64,000 nt of DNA from assembly GCF_004354985.1 (NCBI RefSeq), contig NZ_SMSK01000020.1, positions 1 through 64,000 of the forward strand, given 5' to 3'. Both the position numbers and the translations under genes were made by a program. The notes under the pieces were generated by a model. It was not told the origin of the DNA, searched no databases, and was given only the letters and a program-made list of their open reading frames with translations. Positions 8,937 to 17,645 of this stretch are shown here, piece after piece. This DNA comes from Segetibacter sp. 3557_3. Lineage in GTDB: Bacteria > Bacteroidota > Bacteroidia > Chitinophagales > Chitinophagaceae. The number at the start of each line of letters is the position of its first letter. The stretch's first letter is position 1.

Positions 8937-9440
8937 TTATACATTAAGTGAGCCTTCAATACCATCATCCATTGTTTTACCCACCACTACCGAAGTCAGC
9001 ATTTTTGCGAATGCGACCATTTTGCCGTGTTTGGTGTCCCAATAGTAGGCATCCTGGGGAGTAACCTTTATCAGGCTTAAGTTTGGATCATCTTTACCTT
9101 CCTGGAACCATGTTTTAATTAACGGGGTCCACAATTCTTCTATTTTAGCACGATCGGTTGTAATCTCCGCTTTACCATGAACCGCCAGGTAGTTTTCTTT
9201 GCTTGAATTGGCATACAACAATTCAACTTTGTCGTTCTGAGCAATCTCCCGGTTTTTATGGCTGTCTTTACCACTAAAGAACCAGAATGAGCCGTCGTCT
9301 TCAATCTTCTGCGTTGACATCGGGCGTGACCGCAACGCAAATTCACCAGTAAAAGTTCCAAACAAACATGTTTCTTCTGTTGCAAGCTCCTGGAGCTTTT
9401 CAATGGCATCCAGGCTGCTTAAATGTTTAACATCTCCCAT
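8937..9440 (-). CDS. General stress protein 26-like, PNP-oxidase-fold flavin-binding protein
   Basis: A 167-residue protein of the pyridoxamine-5'-phosphate-oxidase-like split barrel family, the group that includes general stress protein 26. Typical segments are FGTFTGEFALRSRPMS, GSFWFFSGKDSHKNREI, VELLYANSSKENYLAVHG and the C-terminal YYWDTKHGKMVAFAKML. Members bind FMN or FAD and are induced in stress; a specific reaction is rarely known. The ATG at 9440 (MGDVKHLSSLD) gives the usual length; the longer frame to 9539 adds 33 residues with no likeness to the family. It is flanked on both sides by MITE-like repeats. Confidence 0.85.
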   Translation of the reverse strand: MGDVKHLSSLDAIEKLQELATEETCLFGTFTGEFALRSRPMSTQKIEDDGSFWFFSGKDSHKNREIAQNDKVELLYANSSKENYLAVHGKAEITTDRAKIEELWTPLIKTWFQEGKDDPNLSLIKVTPQDAYYWDTKHGKMVAFAKMLTSVVVGKTMDDGIEGSLNV

Positions 9441-9703
9441 AACGCGTTTTTTGAAAAACAGCTTTAATTCGCATACCACTATTAATGGCTTGTCGTATTG
9501 TAGATCCTGTCGTATGCTCTGGTTTGATCCTTTAAACAAGGTTAAACAGATTAGCTCTTCTGAGGATTCTTTTGCTCAGATTATCGGGCTTAGCATTGGT
9601 ACCGACGGTATGCAGCGCCGGTAACTGCCTGGTTGTTTCTGTTATTCAGGAATGAATCATCCGGTTAAAAGAATTAACGCGCCGGACTTTTTCCTTTATA
9701 ATT

Positions 9704-9920
9704 CAATCTCGTTTACTTAAGGTGAGTGGCAAAAATTGGTGAATAAAGGGATGCGGTACAAGGGAGTGACACCCCCGTCCGAACCGGTTCATCCGGGCGG
9801 GCGGGCGAACGGCCAGCCCGAAAGAATTCATTCTGGCGGGAGTTCATCCGGGCGGACAACGATGGAGATTAGTATTCCTTAAGCTGGTCACCAAAGATTT
9901 CTCTTTACTAAACGACATTG
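9704..9920 (+). mobile_element. MITE-like repeat, copy 3 (complete, 217 bp, with 85-bp GC insert)
   Basis: Begins CAATCTCGTTTACTTAAG and ends CTTTACTAAACGACATTG. The flanks CTTTATAATT (9694-9703) and TTTTATAATT (9921-9930) match at nine of ten bases, a target-site duplication. Outside an 85-bp GC-rich insert at 9773-9857 it matches copy 2 closely. The insert holds palindromic blocks centred on ACCGGT and GAATTC. The element ends 16 bp before the start codon of the TspO-like gene. No gene lies in the 9441-9936 space. Confidence 0.85.
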
Positions 9921-9936
9921 TTTTATAATTGTTCTT

Positions 9937-10758
9937 ATGAAAAATCTTATGCAGCAGAGAAGACTGGTAATTGCAAGTGTATTTGCTTACCTCGTGATGG
10001 TTGTTGCAAATACCCTTGCCAATACGCTCCCCATAAATGGGAAAACTACGGGAGATGTATCAGCCTTATATCCCAACTACTTCACGCCCGCCGGAATTAC
10101 TTTTTCCATCTGGGGATTGATTTATCTTACACTACTTGGATTTATTGTTTACGTGCTGGTGCATGAATTTGCGCGGGCACGGCGTGTGCCCATGCTCGTG
10201 TTGACCATATTACCCTACTTTATTTTAAACTGCCTGCTAAATGCTACCTGGATATTCGTGTGGCACTACCTGCTTATTGAACTCTCGCTGGTAATTATCA
10301 TTCTCCTGCTGTTTACCCTGATTGTCATTCACAATAAGCTCCGGCTTCCGCGCCCATGGAAACCAGTTGGAGGGTTGCTTTTCGTTGACCTTCCATTCAG
10401 CCTCTACCTGGGTTGGATAACCATTGCAACAATAGCGAATATGGCAGCACTGCTCACCGCATACAACTGGAACGGCGGACCGTTTACCGCGCCCACCTGG
10501 ACCCAGATCATGATTGCTGCCGGAACACTCATCACCTTATTACTGCTGGCAAGCCGGGGCAATATCTTTTTTTCACTTGTACCTATCTGGGCATTTTACG
10601 GCATTATCGTAAAGCAACAAGCAGTGAATGATACCGGCAGTGCTGCTATTATTCGTAGCGCACAAATGTGTATTGCCATAATCGTGATCATGATTGTTAT
10701 AACCATTGTTCGGCAACTTCGGAGAAAAAGCGTCGGCATTGATAAAGCCTACGCCTGA
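9937..10758 (+). CDS. TspO/MBR-related multi-helix membrane protein
   Basis: A 273-residue membrane protein with about seven or eight hydrophobic helices. The N-terminal part, with NTLPINGKTTGDVSALYPNY and PAGITFSIWGLIY, matches the tryptophan-rich sensory protein (TspO) superfamily; TspO proteins bind porphyrins or cholesterol-like ligands. It is much longer than classical TspO (about 160 residues), as is common for Bacteroidota members. The start at 9937 follows the end of a MITE-like element by 16 bp, so that element probably supplies the 5' untranslated region. A second ATG four codons on (9949) is also possible. The role cannot be set from sequence. Confidence 0.7.
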   Translation: MKNLMQQRRLVIASVFAYLVMVVANTLANTLPINGKTTGDVSALYPNYFTPAGITFSIWGLIYLTLLGFIVYVLVHEFARARRVPMLVLTILPYFILNCLLNATWIFVWHYLLIELSLVIIILLLFTLIVIHNKLRLPRPWKPVGGLLFVDLPFSLYLGWITIATIANMAALLTAYNWNGGPFTAPTWTQIMIAAGTLITLLLLASRGNIFFSLVPIWAFYGIIVKQQAVNDTGSAAIIRSAQMCIAIIVIMIVITIVRQLRRKSVGIDKAYA

Positions 10759-10849
10759 TTAATGTTGCGTGCAGCTGTTACTCCAGATCCATCCCGGTTA
10801 AAGTCGTTCCAAACACTATGGTACTTACTACCTTTTTAAAAGATTAACC

Positions 10850-12154
10850 ATGAAAGTTATAGTTATCGGCGCTGGCGCAGCCGGTTTAATGGCTGCGAAA
10901 GAACTTGCAGTAAATGGCGCTGAGGTAATGGTTTTAGAAGCGCGGGATCGAATAGGCGGAAGGGTTCAAACTTTCGAACACAATGGCATTGTGTGTGAAG
11001 GTGGGGCAGAGTTTATTCACGGCAATCTTGACGTTACAATTAAAGCGTTAGACGAGGCAAACATCGGCTATACTGAAATGGACGGCGAGTTCTGGCAGGT
11101 TGAAGAGGGCCAGTGGAGCTCGGGGCAACAATCCTTTGAGCACGAAGACCTGCTGATGGAAAAGCTAAAGGCGTTAAAAGATAATATTTCTATTGCCCGG
11201 TTCCTGCAACAAGAATTTGCCGGATCCCAATTCAGTGATTTACGCGCATCCTTATTATCGTATATCGAAGGCTATTATGCAGGCCATGCCGAAAGGATGA
11301 GTGCCATGGCTTTTTACGTTGAGTGGATGAACGAAGATGAGCAGCAGTACCGGGTTGAAGGTGGTTATAAAAAATTAATGGCTGCGCTTTGCAGGCAAAT
11401 CGAGGCCAACAGAGGATCTTTAAAATTGGATACGCCTGTAAAACTTATTCAATGGTCAACAAACCAGGTGTCTGTAACCGACGTTTCCGGAGCAGTTTAC
11501 AACGCTGACAAATGTGTAATCACCATTCCACTTGGGGTTTGGAGAGCCGGGGAGGATGAGCCGGGGGCAATCATGTTTTCCCCTGAACTTCCCGCTAAAA
11601 GAGCCGCCGCACTTAAGGCCGGATTTGGATCGGCCATAAAGGTGCTGCTATATTTTAAAGAAGCGTTTTGGAAAGACGAACAACTACTCCTGAAACTTAA
11701 CAGGAATATTTCGAACGCAAGCTTTGTATTTTCAGGTCAGCCTGTTCCAACCTGGTGGACGCAGTTACCCAAACAAGTGGCCATGCTCACCGGTTGGCTT
11801 GCCGGGCCAAAGGCTGATGCGTACAAACAGGCACCAGATGAAGCAATTCTTGAAGCTGCGCTTGTTTCGTTGCAGTCCATCTTTCAGCTACCAGGCGATG
11901 AACTGCAAAGACTGCTCGAACACTCGGAGGTTTTTAATTGGCCCGCAGATCCTTTTACACGGGGAGGTTATGCCTATTCTACTGTTGACACCAGCGAAGC
12001 CAGAAAAGTTTTGATGGCACCGGAAAACGAAACCCTATATTTTGCGGGCGATGGTTTTTACGATGGTCCAGAGATGGGAACGGTTGAATCCGCTTTACAC
12101 AGCGGCCTCGATGCTGCCAGGCACCTTTTAAGCTTACATCCAAATGGGGAATAA
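10850..12154 (+). CDS. Flavin-containing amine oxidase family oxidoreductase
   Basis: A 434-residue FAD enzyme of the monoamine oxidase/polyamine oxidase type. The dinucleotide fold is at the N-terminus (GAGAAGLMAAKELA, residues 7-20), followed by VLEARDRIGGRVQTF, the GG-R motif that holds the FAD. The substrate domain runs through the middle, and the C-terminal FAD segment is LYFAGDGFYDGPEMGTVESA. There is no signal peptide, so it should act in the cytoplasm. An oxidised amine or a carotenoid-like substrate is possible. It is on its own; the next gene downstream encodes an acidic protein 77 bp away. The start ATG sits directly before the first beta strand, as expected for the family. Confidence 0.85.
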   Translation: MKVIVIGAGAAGLMAAKELAVNGAEVMVLEARDRIGGRVQTFEHNGIVCEGGAEFIHGNLDVTIKALDEANIGYTEMDGEFWQVEEGQWSSGQQSFEHEDLLMEKLKALKDNISIARFLQQEFAGSQFSDLRASLLSYIEGYYAGHAERMSAMAFYVEWMNEDEQQYRVEGGYKKLMAALCRQIEANRGSLKLDTPVKLIQWSTNQVSVTDVSGAVYNADKCVITIPLGVWRAGEDEPGAIMFSPELPAKRAAALKAGFGSAIKVLLYFKEAFWKDEQLLLKLNRNISNASFVFSGQPVPTWWTQLPKQVAMLTGWLAGPKADAYKQAPDEAILEAALVSLQSIFQLPGDELQRLLEHSEVFNWPADPFTRGGYAYSTVDTSEARKVLMAPENETLYFAGDGFYDGPEMGTVESALHSGLDAARHLLSLHPNGE

Positions 12155-12231
12155 GGGTCGATAGCATTTTCAAACACATAAATCTCATAAACCATTCGGC
12201 ACAACTTTTTCATTCATTTTAAAAAACGATT

Positions 12232-12822
12232 ATGAACGCAGAAAGGGAGCAATCCACCAACAATAGCGGCGGCCGGCCGCTGGACCCATTAAACAAGAAC
12301 TTATCCGACGGAGGCGATTTGCAGGACTCCCCCCATGACCTGGAAAGAATGCAATCGGAAGAGATCATCATGGACCTTCCGGAAGTCAAAGACATTCCCG
12401 GCCAGGAACATGTGGTGCCCCCGGTATTTGGCGAGTTTTCCGACACTACGATCTCCTCAGATGATGAAGAGGGTGTTTCCGTTTTTGGCGATGAAGACGA
12501 TGAAGAAACTGATACCGATTTCATCATGGGTACTGATGCCGATACTACCCCTGAGGAGCGAAAAGTGCTTGAAACCGCAGATCTCGATATGCAAACCGAT
12601 GATGATACCAACTTGAGAAGGGCGGAACTTGATGATACCGACATGGAAGGCGATCCATTAAATGAGACTGCTTTATCGTCGAACCAATCCGGGTCTGACC
12701 TTGATACCTCCGGAGTTGATGCAGACGATGCAATGGAAGCAATTGGCGAAGAAGATGAAGAAAATAACCTGTATAGTTTGGGAAGTGCCGACAACGATCC
12801 TGTAACTGAAGGAACACCTTAG
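12232..12822 (+). CDS. Highly acidic hypothetical protein
   Basis: A 196-residue protein with very high Asp/Glu content, including SSDDEEG and EDDEETDTD, and few hydrophobic stretches. The C-terminal part (DLDTSGVD, then EEDEENNLYSLGS) resembles a conserved tail I associate with Bacteroidota hypothetical proteins; this is from memory. It is probably largely disordered. It ends 18 bp before a strong bidirectional terminator shared with the convergent DUF3072 gene. It has no signal peptide and no known function. The antisense strand also has a long open frame, but that is a Ser-rich shadow of the acidic codons. Confidence 0.7.
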   Translation: MNAEREQSTNNSGGRPLDPLNKNLSDGGDLQDSPHDLERMQSEEIIMDLPEVKDIPGQEHVVPPVFGEFSDTTISSDDEEGVSVFGDEDDEETDTDFIMGTDADTTPEERKVLETADLDMQTDDDTNLRRAELDDTDMEGDPLNETALSSNQSGSDLDTSGVDADDAMEAIGEEDEENNLYSLGSADNDPVTEGTP

Positions 12823-12838
12823 CCGTAACCGGCAAAAC

Positions 12839-12872
12839 GTAAAAGGCCCGGCTAAACCGGGCCTTTTAGTTA
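12839..12872. terminator. Bidirectional intrinsic terminator
   Basis: AAAAGGCCCGG, a 5-base loop and CCGGGCCTTTT form an 11-bp stem with T-runs on both strands. It sits between two convergent genes, so it can end both transcripts. Confidence 0.9.
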
Positions 12873-12884
12873 CAAGGGCAAGAT

Positions 12885-13166
12885 TTATTTGTTATCGTCT
12901 ATACCCCGTCCTGTTTTTTGTTGCAATTCGTTGATCTTTTTCGAAGCTTCAGCCTTGGTGAGGTTTTCATCTAGTTCCTCACCCGCTTCATCCGACAACG
13001 TTTTTAAATAAGAGCGCTGCGCACCAGTCATTGACTCGTCGCCCGTTGTCCAATCATCCGGATCTTTAACGGTATTAGAGCCGGGTATGTTTTGGTCCTG
13101 GTTTGATGAACTTTTGTTTTCTGCCGAATTTCCTTTGTTGTTCGCATCATTGTTTTTCGTATCCAT
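12885..13166 (-). CDS. DUF3072 domain protein
   Basis: A 93-residue soluble protein. Residues 1-35 are an Asn/Asp/Lys-rich, probably disordered tail. The rest matches DUF3072: TTGDESMTGAQRSYLKTL, then DEAGEELDENLTKAEASK and INELQQKTGRG. The family is small, uncharacterised and often near stress genes. It is convergent with the acidic-protein gene, with a shared terminator between. Confidence 0.82.
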   Translation of the reverse strand: MDTKNNDANNKGNSAENKSSSNQDQNIPGSNTVKDPDDWTTGDESMTGAQRSYLKTLSDEAGEELDENLTKAEASKKINELQQKTGRGIDDNK

Positions 13167-13289
13167 ACAAGCTTTTCGTTAACCCATGCAAAAAATGAAC
13201 CATGGAAAACACGCAACTAAGCGTATTTCGCCCTGATCATCCGCCCATTAAATCGCAGGTCGGCCAATCATAACTACTTTTGCGCCCCG

Positions 13290-14624
13290 ATGAAAAAAGA
13301 ATTTCTAAAAACACTTGTAATTGCAATTCCGCTCATCATCAGCAATGTTTCACAGATAGCATTGGGATTGATCGATAGTGCAATGATCGGGGCAATAGAT
13401 TACCGCCAACTTGCTGCCTCAGCACTGGCGATTAACATGCTTGCAATACCACAGATTCTTTGTATCGGGATGACGATGGCAATTTCACCCCTGGTCGCGA
13501 TTGCAAACGGCAAACAGGATCATGGGGCCGCCTCAAGGGTCTTATACAACGGTGTTTGGCTTTGTACGATTATCACCGCCATTATTGTAGCAGCCGTATT
13601 GCTTTCTAAAAACCTGATGACAAAATTGGGGCAGGATACTGAGGTTGTTCGACTTGCCCTTCCCTACTACCAGGTGATGGCATGTTCGCTAATTCCTATG
13701 ATCATATTTACGGCAATCAAACAATTTTGCGACGCTCTGGAATTTACAAAAACAGCCATGGTCCTCGCCCTCCTGTCACTGCCACTTAATGCATTGCTCA
13801 ACTGGATCTTTATATATGGTCACCTCGGCCTGCCCAGGCTGGAACTTGTTGGTACCGGCATCGCAACATTGATCACCCGCTTGATTATGGCCGTAACCCT
13901 GGCTGTTATCGTGTACCGGCATAAGCTATTCCAGCCCTATATACAACAACGTTATTATGCCTGGAAAATCGATGGGAGGAGCTGGAAGGAGCTTTTACAA
14001 ATTGGCATTCCCAGCAGCATTCAATACGGCTTGGAGTCAGGTGCTTTTGCGGTATCAGGCATTATGATTGGCTGGCTGGGGGCTACAACCCAGGCAGCAC
14101 ACCAAATAGCGCTTAACCTCGCATCTACAACTTTTATGGCCGCACTCGGGCTTTCGCTTGCAGGTTCGATACGCGTGAGCAATGCGTATGGCAGGAACGA
14201 CCTCACCGAATTAAAGATCATTGGCAAAAGCACCATCCTTGGGAGTCTTGTTTATGGATCGGTTTGCGCACTGCTATTTGTCCTGTTCCAGGATTATCTT
14301 CCTTATCTGTTTACCAGTAATCCCGAGGTGGTATCATTAGCAGCCGGCCTGATGGTGCTTGGTGCTTTGTTTCAAATATCCGACGCTACGCAGGCGATCG
14401 GGGTGGGCCTGCTCAGGGGAGTAAGAGACGTGAAATTGCCGACCGCCTTTGTGGCCATTGCCTATTGGGCAATCGGGTTACCGGCTGGCTATTACCTTGC
14501 TTTTCATATGGGCATGGGCGCTTCCGGCATTTGGATCGGGTTCATTGCCGGCCTGACTACCTCTTCGATATTATTGAACCTTAGGTTTATCCGAAAATCT
14601 CATATCCCGGTAGCGGTCGCTTAA
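13290..14624 (+). CDS. MATE family multidrug efflux transporter (NorM type)
   Basis: A 444-residue inner membrane transporter with 12 predicted helices in two repeated halves, the MATE arrangement. It exports cationic drugs or metabolites against a Na+ or H+ gradient. The first half opens with IPLIISNVSQIALGLIDSAMIG, and the second half has IGIPSSIQYGLESGAFAVSG, matching the paired helix-1/helix-7 pattern of the family. Length is normal. It stands as a single gene, divergent from the DUF3072 gene, with a small-heat-shock gene 218 bp downstream. The substrate cannot be predicted. Confidence 0.92.
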   Translation: MKKEFLKTLVIAIPLIISNVSQIALGLIDSAMIGAIDYRQLAASALAINMLAIPQILCIGMTMAISPLVAIANGKQDHGAASRVLYNGVWLCTIITAIIVAAVLLSKNLMTKLGQDTEVVRLALPYYQVMACSLIPMIIFTAIKQFCDALEFTKTAMVLALLSLPLNALLNWIFIYGHLGLPRLELVGTGIATLITRLIMAVTLAVIVYRHKLFQPYIQQRYYAWKIDGRSWKELLQIGIPSSIQYGLESGAFAVSGIMIGWLGATTQAAHQIALNLASTTFMAALGLSLAGSIRVSNAYGRNDLTELKIIGKSTILGSLVYGSVCALLFVLFQDYLPYLFTSNPEVVSLAAGLMVLGALFQISDATQAIGVGLLRGVRDVKLPTAFVAIAYWAIGLPAGYYLAFHMGMGASGIWIGFIAGLTTSSILLNLRFIRKSHIPVAVA

Positions 14625-14830
14625 ACGCTTCCTAAGGTCGCCGCATACGGCCGAACGCTCAGCCCCGCGCAAGCAAAACTGAAAAAATTTCTTTTTTACT
14701 TAAATTTTGACAGTTACACTATCCATCAGCACTGCAAAAATTGCAAGTTTTTCCTTTTGGTATTCTAGTTGATTTATACCTCATGTATCTGTTATTATTC
14801 TTCTAACCAAACCAACAAAAACCTAAACTA

Positions 14831-14838
14831 AAAGGAGG
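14831..14838 (+). promoter_or_regulatory. Strong Shine-Dalgarno site of the Hsp20 gene
   Basis: AAAGGAGG lies four bases before the ATG at 14843. A near-perfect anti-SD match is uncommon in this window, where most starts have no clear site, and fixes this start over the internal ATG three codons later. Confidence 0.8.
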
Positions 14839-14842
14839 AACT

Positions 14843-15295
14843 ATGACACTTATGAAAAAAAATGGCAATCTTCAAAACCAATTGCCAGGACTATTTAACG
14901 ACTTTTTCACCAACAACTTCTTTGACTGGGGACTTTCTAATAGTTCATCAACCGGCACCAGCATTCCAATGGTGAATATCAAAGAAACCAATGACCAATA
15001 TGAAGTGGAAGTTGCCGCTCCAGGTATGAGTAAAGAAGACTTTAAGGTTGAGTTGAATAATGATATGCTTACAATCTCTTCGGAAAAGACCCATGAAAAT
15101 GAGCAAAGGGAAGAAGAAAAATTCTCTCGCCGCGAATTTAGCTACCAATCATTCCGAAGAAGTTTTCAACTCTCAAGGGAGTCTGTTGATGCTGACAACA
15201 TTCAGGCAAAATATGAAAATGGTGTGCTACGTTTGTTGATACCTAAACGTGAAGAAGTAAAACAAAAACCATCACGCCTGATTAACATCTCTTAA
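14843..15295 (+). CDS. Hsp20/alpha-crystallin family small heat shock protein
   Basis: A 150-residue holdase chaperone that binds unfolding proteins in the cytoplasm. The alpha-crystallin domain spans about residues 35-135: IPMVNIKETNDQYEVEVAAP, GMSKEDFKVELNNDMLTI, and the conserved end NGVLRLLIPKRE. The C-terminal tail SRLINIS supplies the IxI-like motif used in oligomer assembly. The N-terminus (PGLFNDFFTNNFFDWG) is the usual variable, hydrophobic arm. The 200-bp AT-rich leader, strong SD and strong terminator fit a highly expressed, induced gene. No CIRCE element is visible. Confidence 0.95.
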   Translation: MTLMKKNGNLQNQLPGLFNDFFTNNFFDWGLSNSSSTGTSIPMVNIKETNDQYEVEVAAPGMSKEDFKVELNNDMLTISSEKTHENEQREEEKFSRREFSYQSFRRSFQLSRESVDADNIQAKYENGVLRLLIPKREEVKQKPSRLINIS

Positions 15296-15312
15296 TAACT
15301 TTTGTGATTATT

Positions 15313-15345
15313 TAAAGGCTGCCCTTTGGGGCAGCCTTTTTATTT
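15313..15345 (+). terminator. Intrinsic terminator of the Hsp20 gene
   Basis: AAGGCTGCC, a short loop and GGCAGCCTT make a 9-bp stem, followed by TTTTATTT. It starts 18 bp after the stop. Confidence 0.9.
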
Positions 15346-15350
15346 GCGGG

Positions 15351-15755
15351 TCAACGTTCCAACTTGGCGTCCATCACGGAAACTGACACGCTATCTGTAC
15401 CCTTAGGCGTTGTATAACGTACCGTAAAGTCGATGGTACTATTGGGCCCGAGGGTTTTCCCAACAACCTCTTCGTGATTTTCAACAACCTGGCCCTGCCG
15501 AAAAAATAGGAACTTCAACCTGACGTCATTATACGAGGTTACAGAAGCAGCATTGGAAATGCTCGTACGCACGACAGTTTTGCCCAACAGGTTTCTTTTG
15601 TTTGATGCAATTACCTTGATAAAACGTAATGCGTTTTCGCGTTCATTCTTCTTAACACGTTCTTTACTTGCTTCATAATCTTTTTCCGGCGAACCTGAAA
15701 TGTTGCAGGAAAGCATAATTAAAAACAAGAGGGGTAAAGGGTTGAGCCTTTTCAT
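15351..15755 (-). CDS. Hypothetical lipoprotein
   Basis: A 134-residue protein with a lipoprotein signal (PLPLLFLIMLSC, Cys near residue 17). The mature part begins with a charged helical stretch (KDYEASKERVKKNERENAL), then a beta-rich domain ending in VSVSVMDAKLER. The second half resembles small immunoglobulin-like or FxLYD-type domains in pattern, but I name no family. It is probably anchored to the cell envelope. It is convergent with the Hsp20 gene, and another lipoprotein gene lies upstream on the same strand 73 bp away. Confidence 0.6.
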   Translation of the reverse strand: MKRLNPLPLLFLIMLSCNISGSPEKDYEASKERVKKNERENALRFIKVIASNKRNLLGKTVVRTSISNAASVTSYNDVRLKFLFFRQGQVVENHEEVVGKTLGPNSTIDFTVRYTTPKGTDSVSVSVMDAKLER

Positions 15756-15828
15756 GGTTACAAAAATTAGTGAGCTGAAACAAAAACTGCCCCGGTGGGA
15801 GCAGCTTTAAGTTAGTAAGATTCCGGGC

Positions 15829-16365
15829 TTAGTTTTTCTTTTCTTTAATTTCTCCGTCCTTCACCTTTATCTTACCTGAGTCTGTTTTTATTTTTCCGTC
15901 GCCATTGGTTTCGAGTTTCACCTTTGTATCCGTATTCCGATCTTTTATCTTCACATCACCATCATTCTGGGTTTTGATTTTGATACGTGACTCATCAACA
16001 GACCACATATTGTTTGCATCTTTAATCAACGCATTGTTAACTACCCTGCCCGAGCGGTCAAAAGTGTCGCTGGTAGCAGTATTTACATAATAAGATACCG
16101 GTGAACTTGTTGACTCATCAACGATGTAGTGCGACACAGAGTCTCTTTTCAGTTTAACCGCTTTGCCGCTTGCCAGGTCCACATAAGTTCCGGAAGGATC
16201 CGGGTCGCCGGAAGTTTCCATATTGGTTCCGGTTGTGTTGCCCGCGCCTGTGGAGGGAGCCATCGAGTCGCTGGTTGTTTCAGAATGGGTTTCGGTTGCT
16301 GTGTCGCCACATCCAACGGTTGTAAGCAATGCAACGGCAGCCATTGCCATTAAGGTCTTTTTCAT
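15829..16365 (-). CDS. Hypothetical lipoprotein with repetitive charged tail
   Basis: A 178-residue protein with signal LMAMAAVALLTTVGC (lipidated Cys near residue 19), then a Thr/Ser/Gly-rich linker. The middle (GTYVDLASGKAVKLKRDS, VSYYVNTATSDTFDRSGRVV) looks like a small beta domain, and the last 55 residues are built of short strands with IKIKT, VKIKD and GKIKV, a low-complexity beta repeat. No family is recognised. It may be co-transcribed with the lipoprotein gene downstream. Confidence 0.6.
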   Translation of the reverse strand: MKKTLMAMAAVALLTTVGCGDTATETHSETTSDSMAPSTGAGNTTGTNMETSGDPDPSGTYVDLASGKAVKLKRDSVSHYIVDESTSSPVSYYVNTATSDTFDRSGRVVNNALIKDANNMWSVDESRIKIKTQNDGDVKIKDRNTDTKVKLETNGDGKIKTDSGKIKVKDGEIKEKKN

Positions 16366-16702
16366 ATCACGAGTTTTAGTCCGATACCTGCTTAAAAAAC
16401 TGTACCACTTACGTCACATCACATTGAAATACAATGCGCAACAATGCTTATAAGCGGTTTAGACCAGCAATTACATCCGAATTCTAAACAACAGCCCGGG
16501 TACATTACCACAGGCTTCACCGGCATACGGCCGTGACACCAGATTAAAACAGGCACCTTCACCAAACGTCGTAGTCATCATAACTAATCACATTTAGTAG
16601 GGTACACGGCGAAGTAGGGCCAGAAGCCGCTACCTTTAAATGCAATGGAATGTTTTTATAAATTTCGAACACATTCACCCGGCAGTACAAATACAATCAT
16701 CT
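16366..16702. other. Gene-free divergent spacer
   Basis: A 337-bp spacer between divergent genes. No frame, array or strong hairpin was seen. It must hold the promoters of both the lipoprotein gene at 16365 and the SDR gene at 16703, but I cannot place either box with confidence. Confidence 0.4.
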
Positions 16703-17569
16703 ATGTCAAAAGTCATTTTAATCACCGGAACTTCTTCCGGTATTGGTTTACATACTGCGGTTCTGCTCGCAGAACTGGGTTACAAGGTTTACGCAACAAT
16801 GCGTGATACGGCAAGGCGCGAAAAACTTGACCTTTTAGCGAACGAAAAAAATGTTGAGGTTGCCGTCTTGCCTCTCGATGTACTCGACGATAGCACGATC
16901 ACGAAGGCAGTCAGTGCTATCTTAAGCCAGGAAAGCCGTATCGATGTGCTCATCAACAATGCCGGTTCGGGCTTTGTGCGAACAATGGAACACGCAACCA
17001 TGGAGGATATCCAGCAGGTAATGGAGGTAAACTTTTACGGACCGATCCGCTGTATGAAAGCCGTACTGCCATCTATGCGGGAACATAAATCCGGGCACAT
17101 CATTAATGTTTCATCCGTGGGCGGTCTTGTAGGTCAGCCCATGAACGAAATTTATTGTGCCGCAAAATTCGCCCTCGAAGGTCTTACCGAAAGCATGGCC
17201 ACCTACCTTAAGCCATACTTTGGCATCCATACTTCCCTGGTTGAACCCGGTGGGGTTATAACAGAATTTACCAATACTGTTATGAAGAATTTCGACGACA
17301 GTGGCGGGGTACGCAATGATGCATATGAACCGCTTGCAACCGACTACATGAACTACCGCAAGGTTTTTACCGACGAAGTAAGGGCGCGTGTTTTTCAAAC
17401 CGCGGGGCAGGTTGCGCAGGTAATTGCTGATTGCATCGCCGATCCTGCACCAAAACTCAGGTACCTTACTTCAGACAGTGCAAAAGAATTTACCCACCTG
17501 AAAACAGGGCTCGATCCCACCGGTGAAATACTGCAGCAAACCATTCGTGATCGAATTCTAAACAAGTAG
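16703..17569 (+). CDS. Short-chain dehydrogenase/reductase
   Basis: A 288-residue NAD(P)-dependent oxidoreductase of the classical SDR family. The cofactor motif TGTSSGIG is at residues 8-15, NNAGSG follows at about 90, and the catalytic Ser and YCAAK lie in VSSVGGLVGQPMNEIYCAAK. The long C-terminal part places it among the SDRs that act on larger hydrophobic substrates. The ATG at 16703 (MSKVILITG) gives the standard start directly before the first strand; the 21 residues of the longer frame are not family-like. Substrate unknown. Confidence 0.88.
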   Translation: MSKVILITGTSSGIGLHTAVLLAELGYKVYATMRDTARREKLDLLANEKNVEVAVLPLDVLDDSTITKAVSAILSQESRIDVLINNAGSGFVRTMEHATMEDIQQVMEVNFYGPIRCMKAVLPSMREHKSGHIINVSSVGGLVGQPMNEIYCAAKFALEGLTESMATYLKPYFGIHTSLVEPGGVITEFTNTVMKNFDDSGGVRNDAYEPLATDYMNYRKVFTDEVRARVFQTAGQVAQVIADCIADPAPKLRYLTSDSAKEFTHLKTGLDPTGEILQQTIRDRILNK

Positions 17570-17645
17570 GCGCCCTTCCAGTAGAATTGGCTAACAGTTT
17601 TCAACTTTTACGCTTACCTTCACCCATTAATTATTTTAATTTTTA

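Noticed and set aside
12219-12794. A 191-residue open frame antisense to the acidic-protein gene
   Set aside because: It is a Ser-rich mirror of GAT/GAA codons in the real gene, which has a better start, context and terminator.
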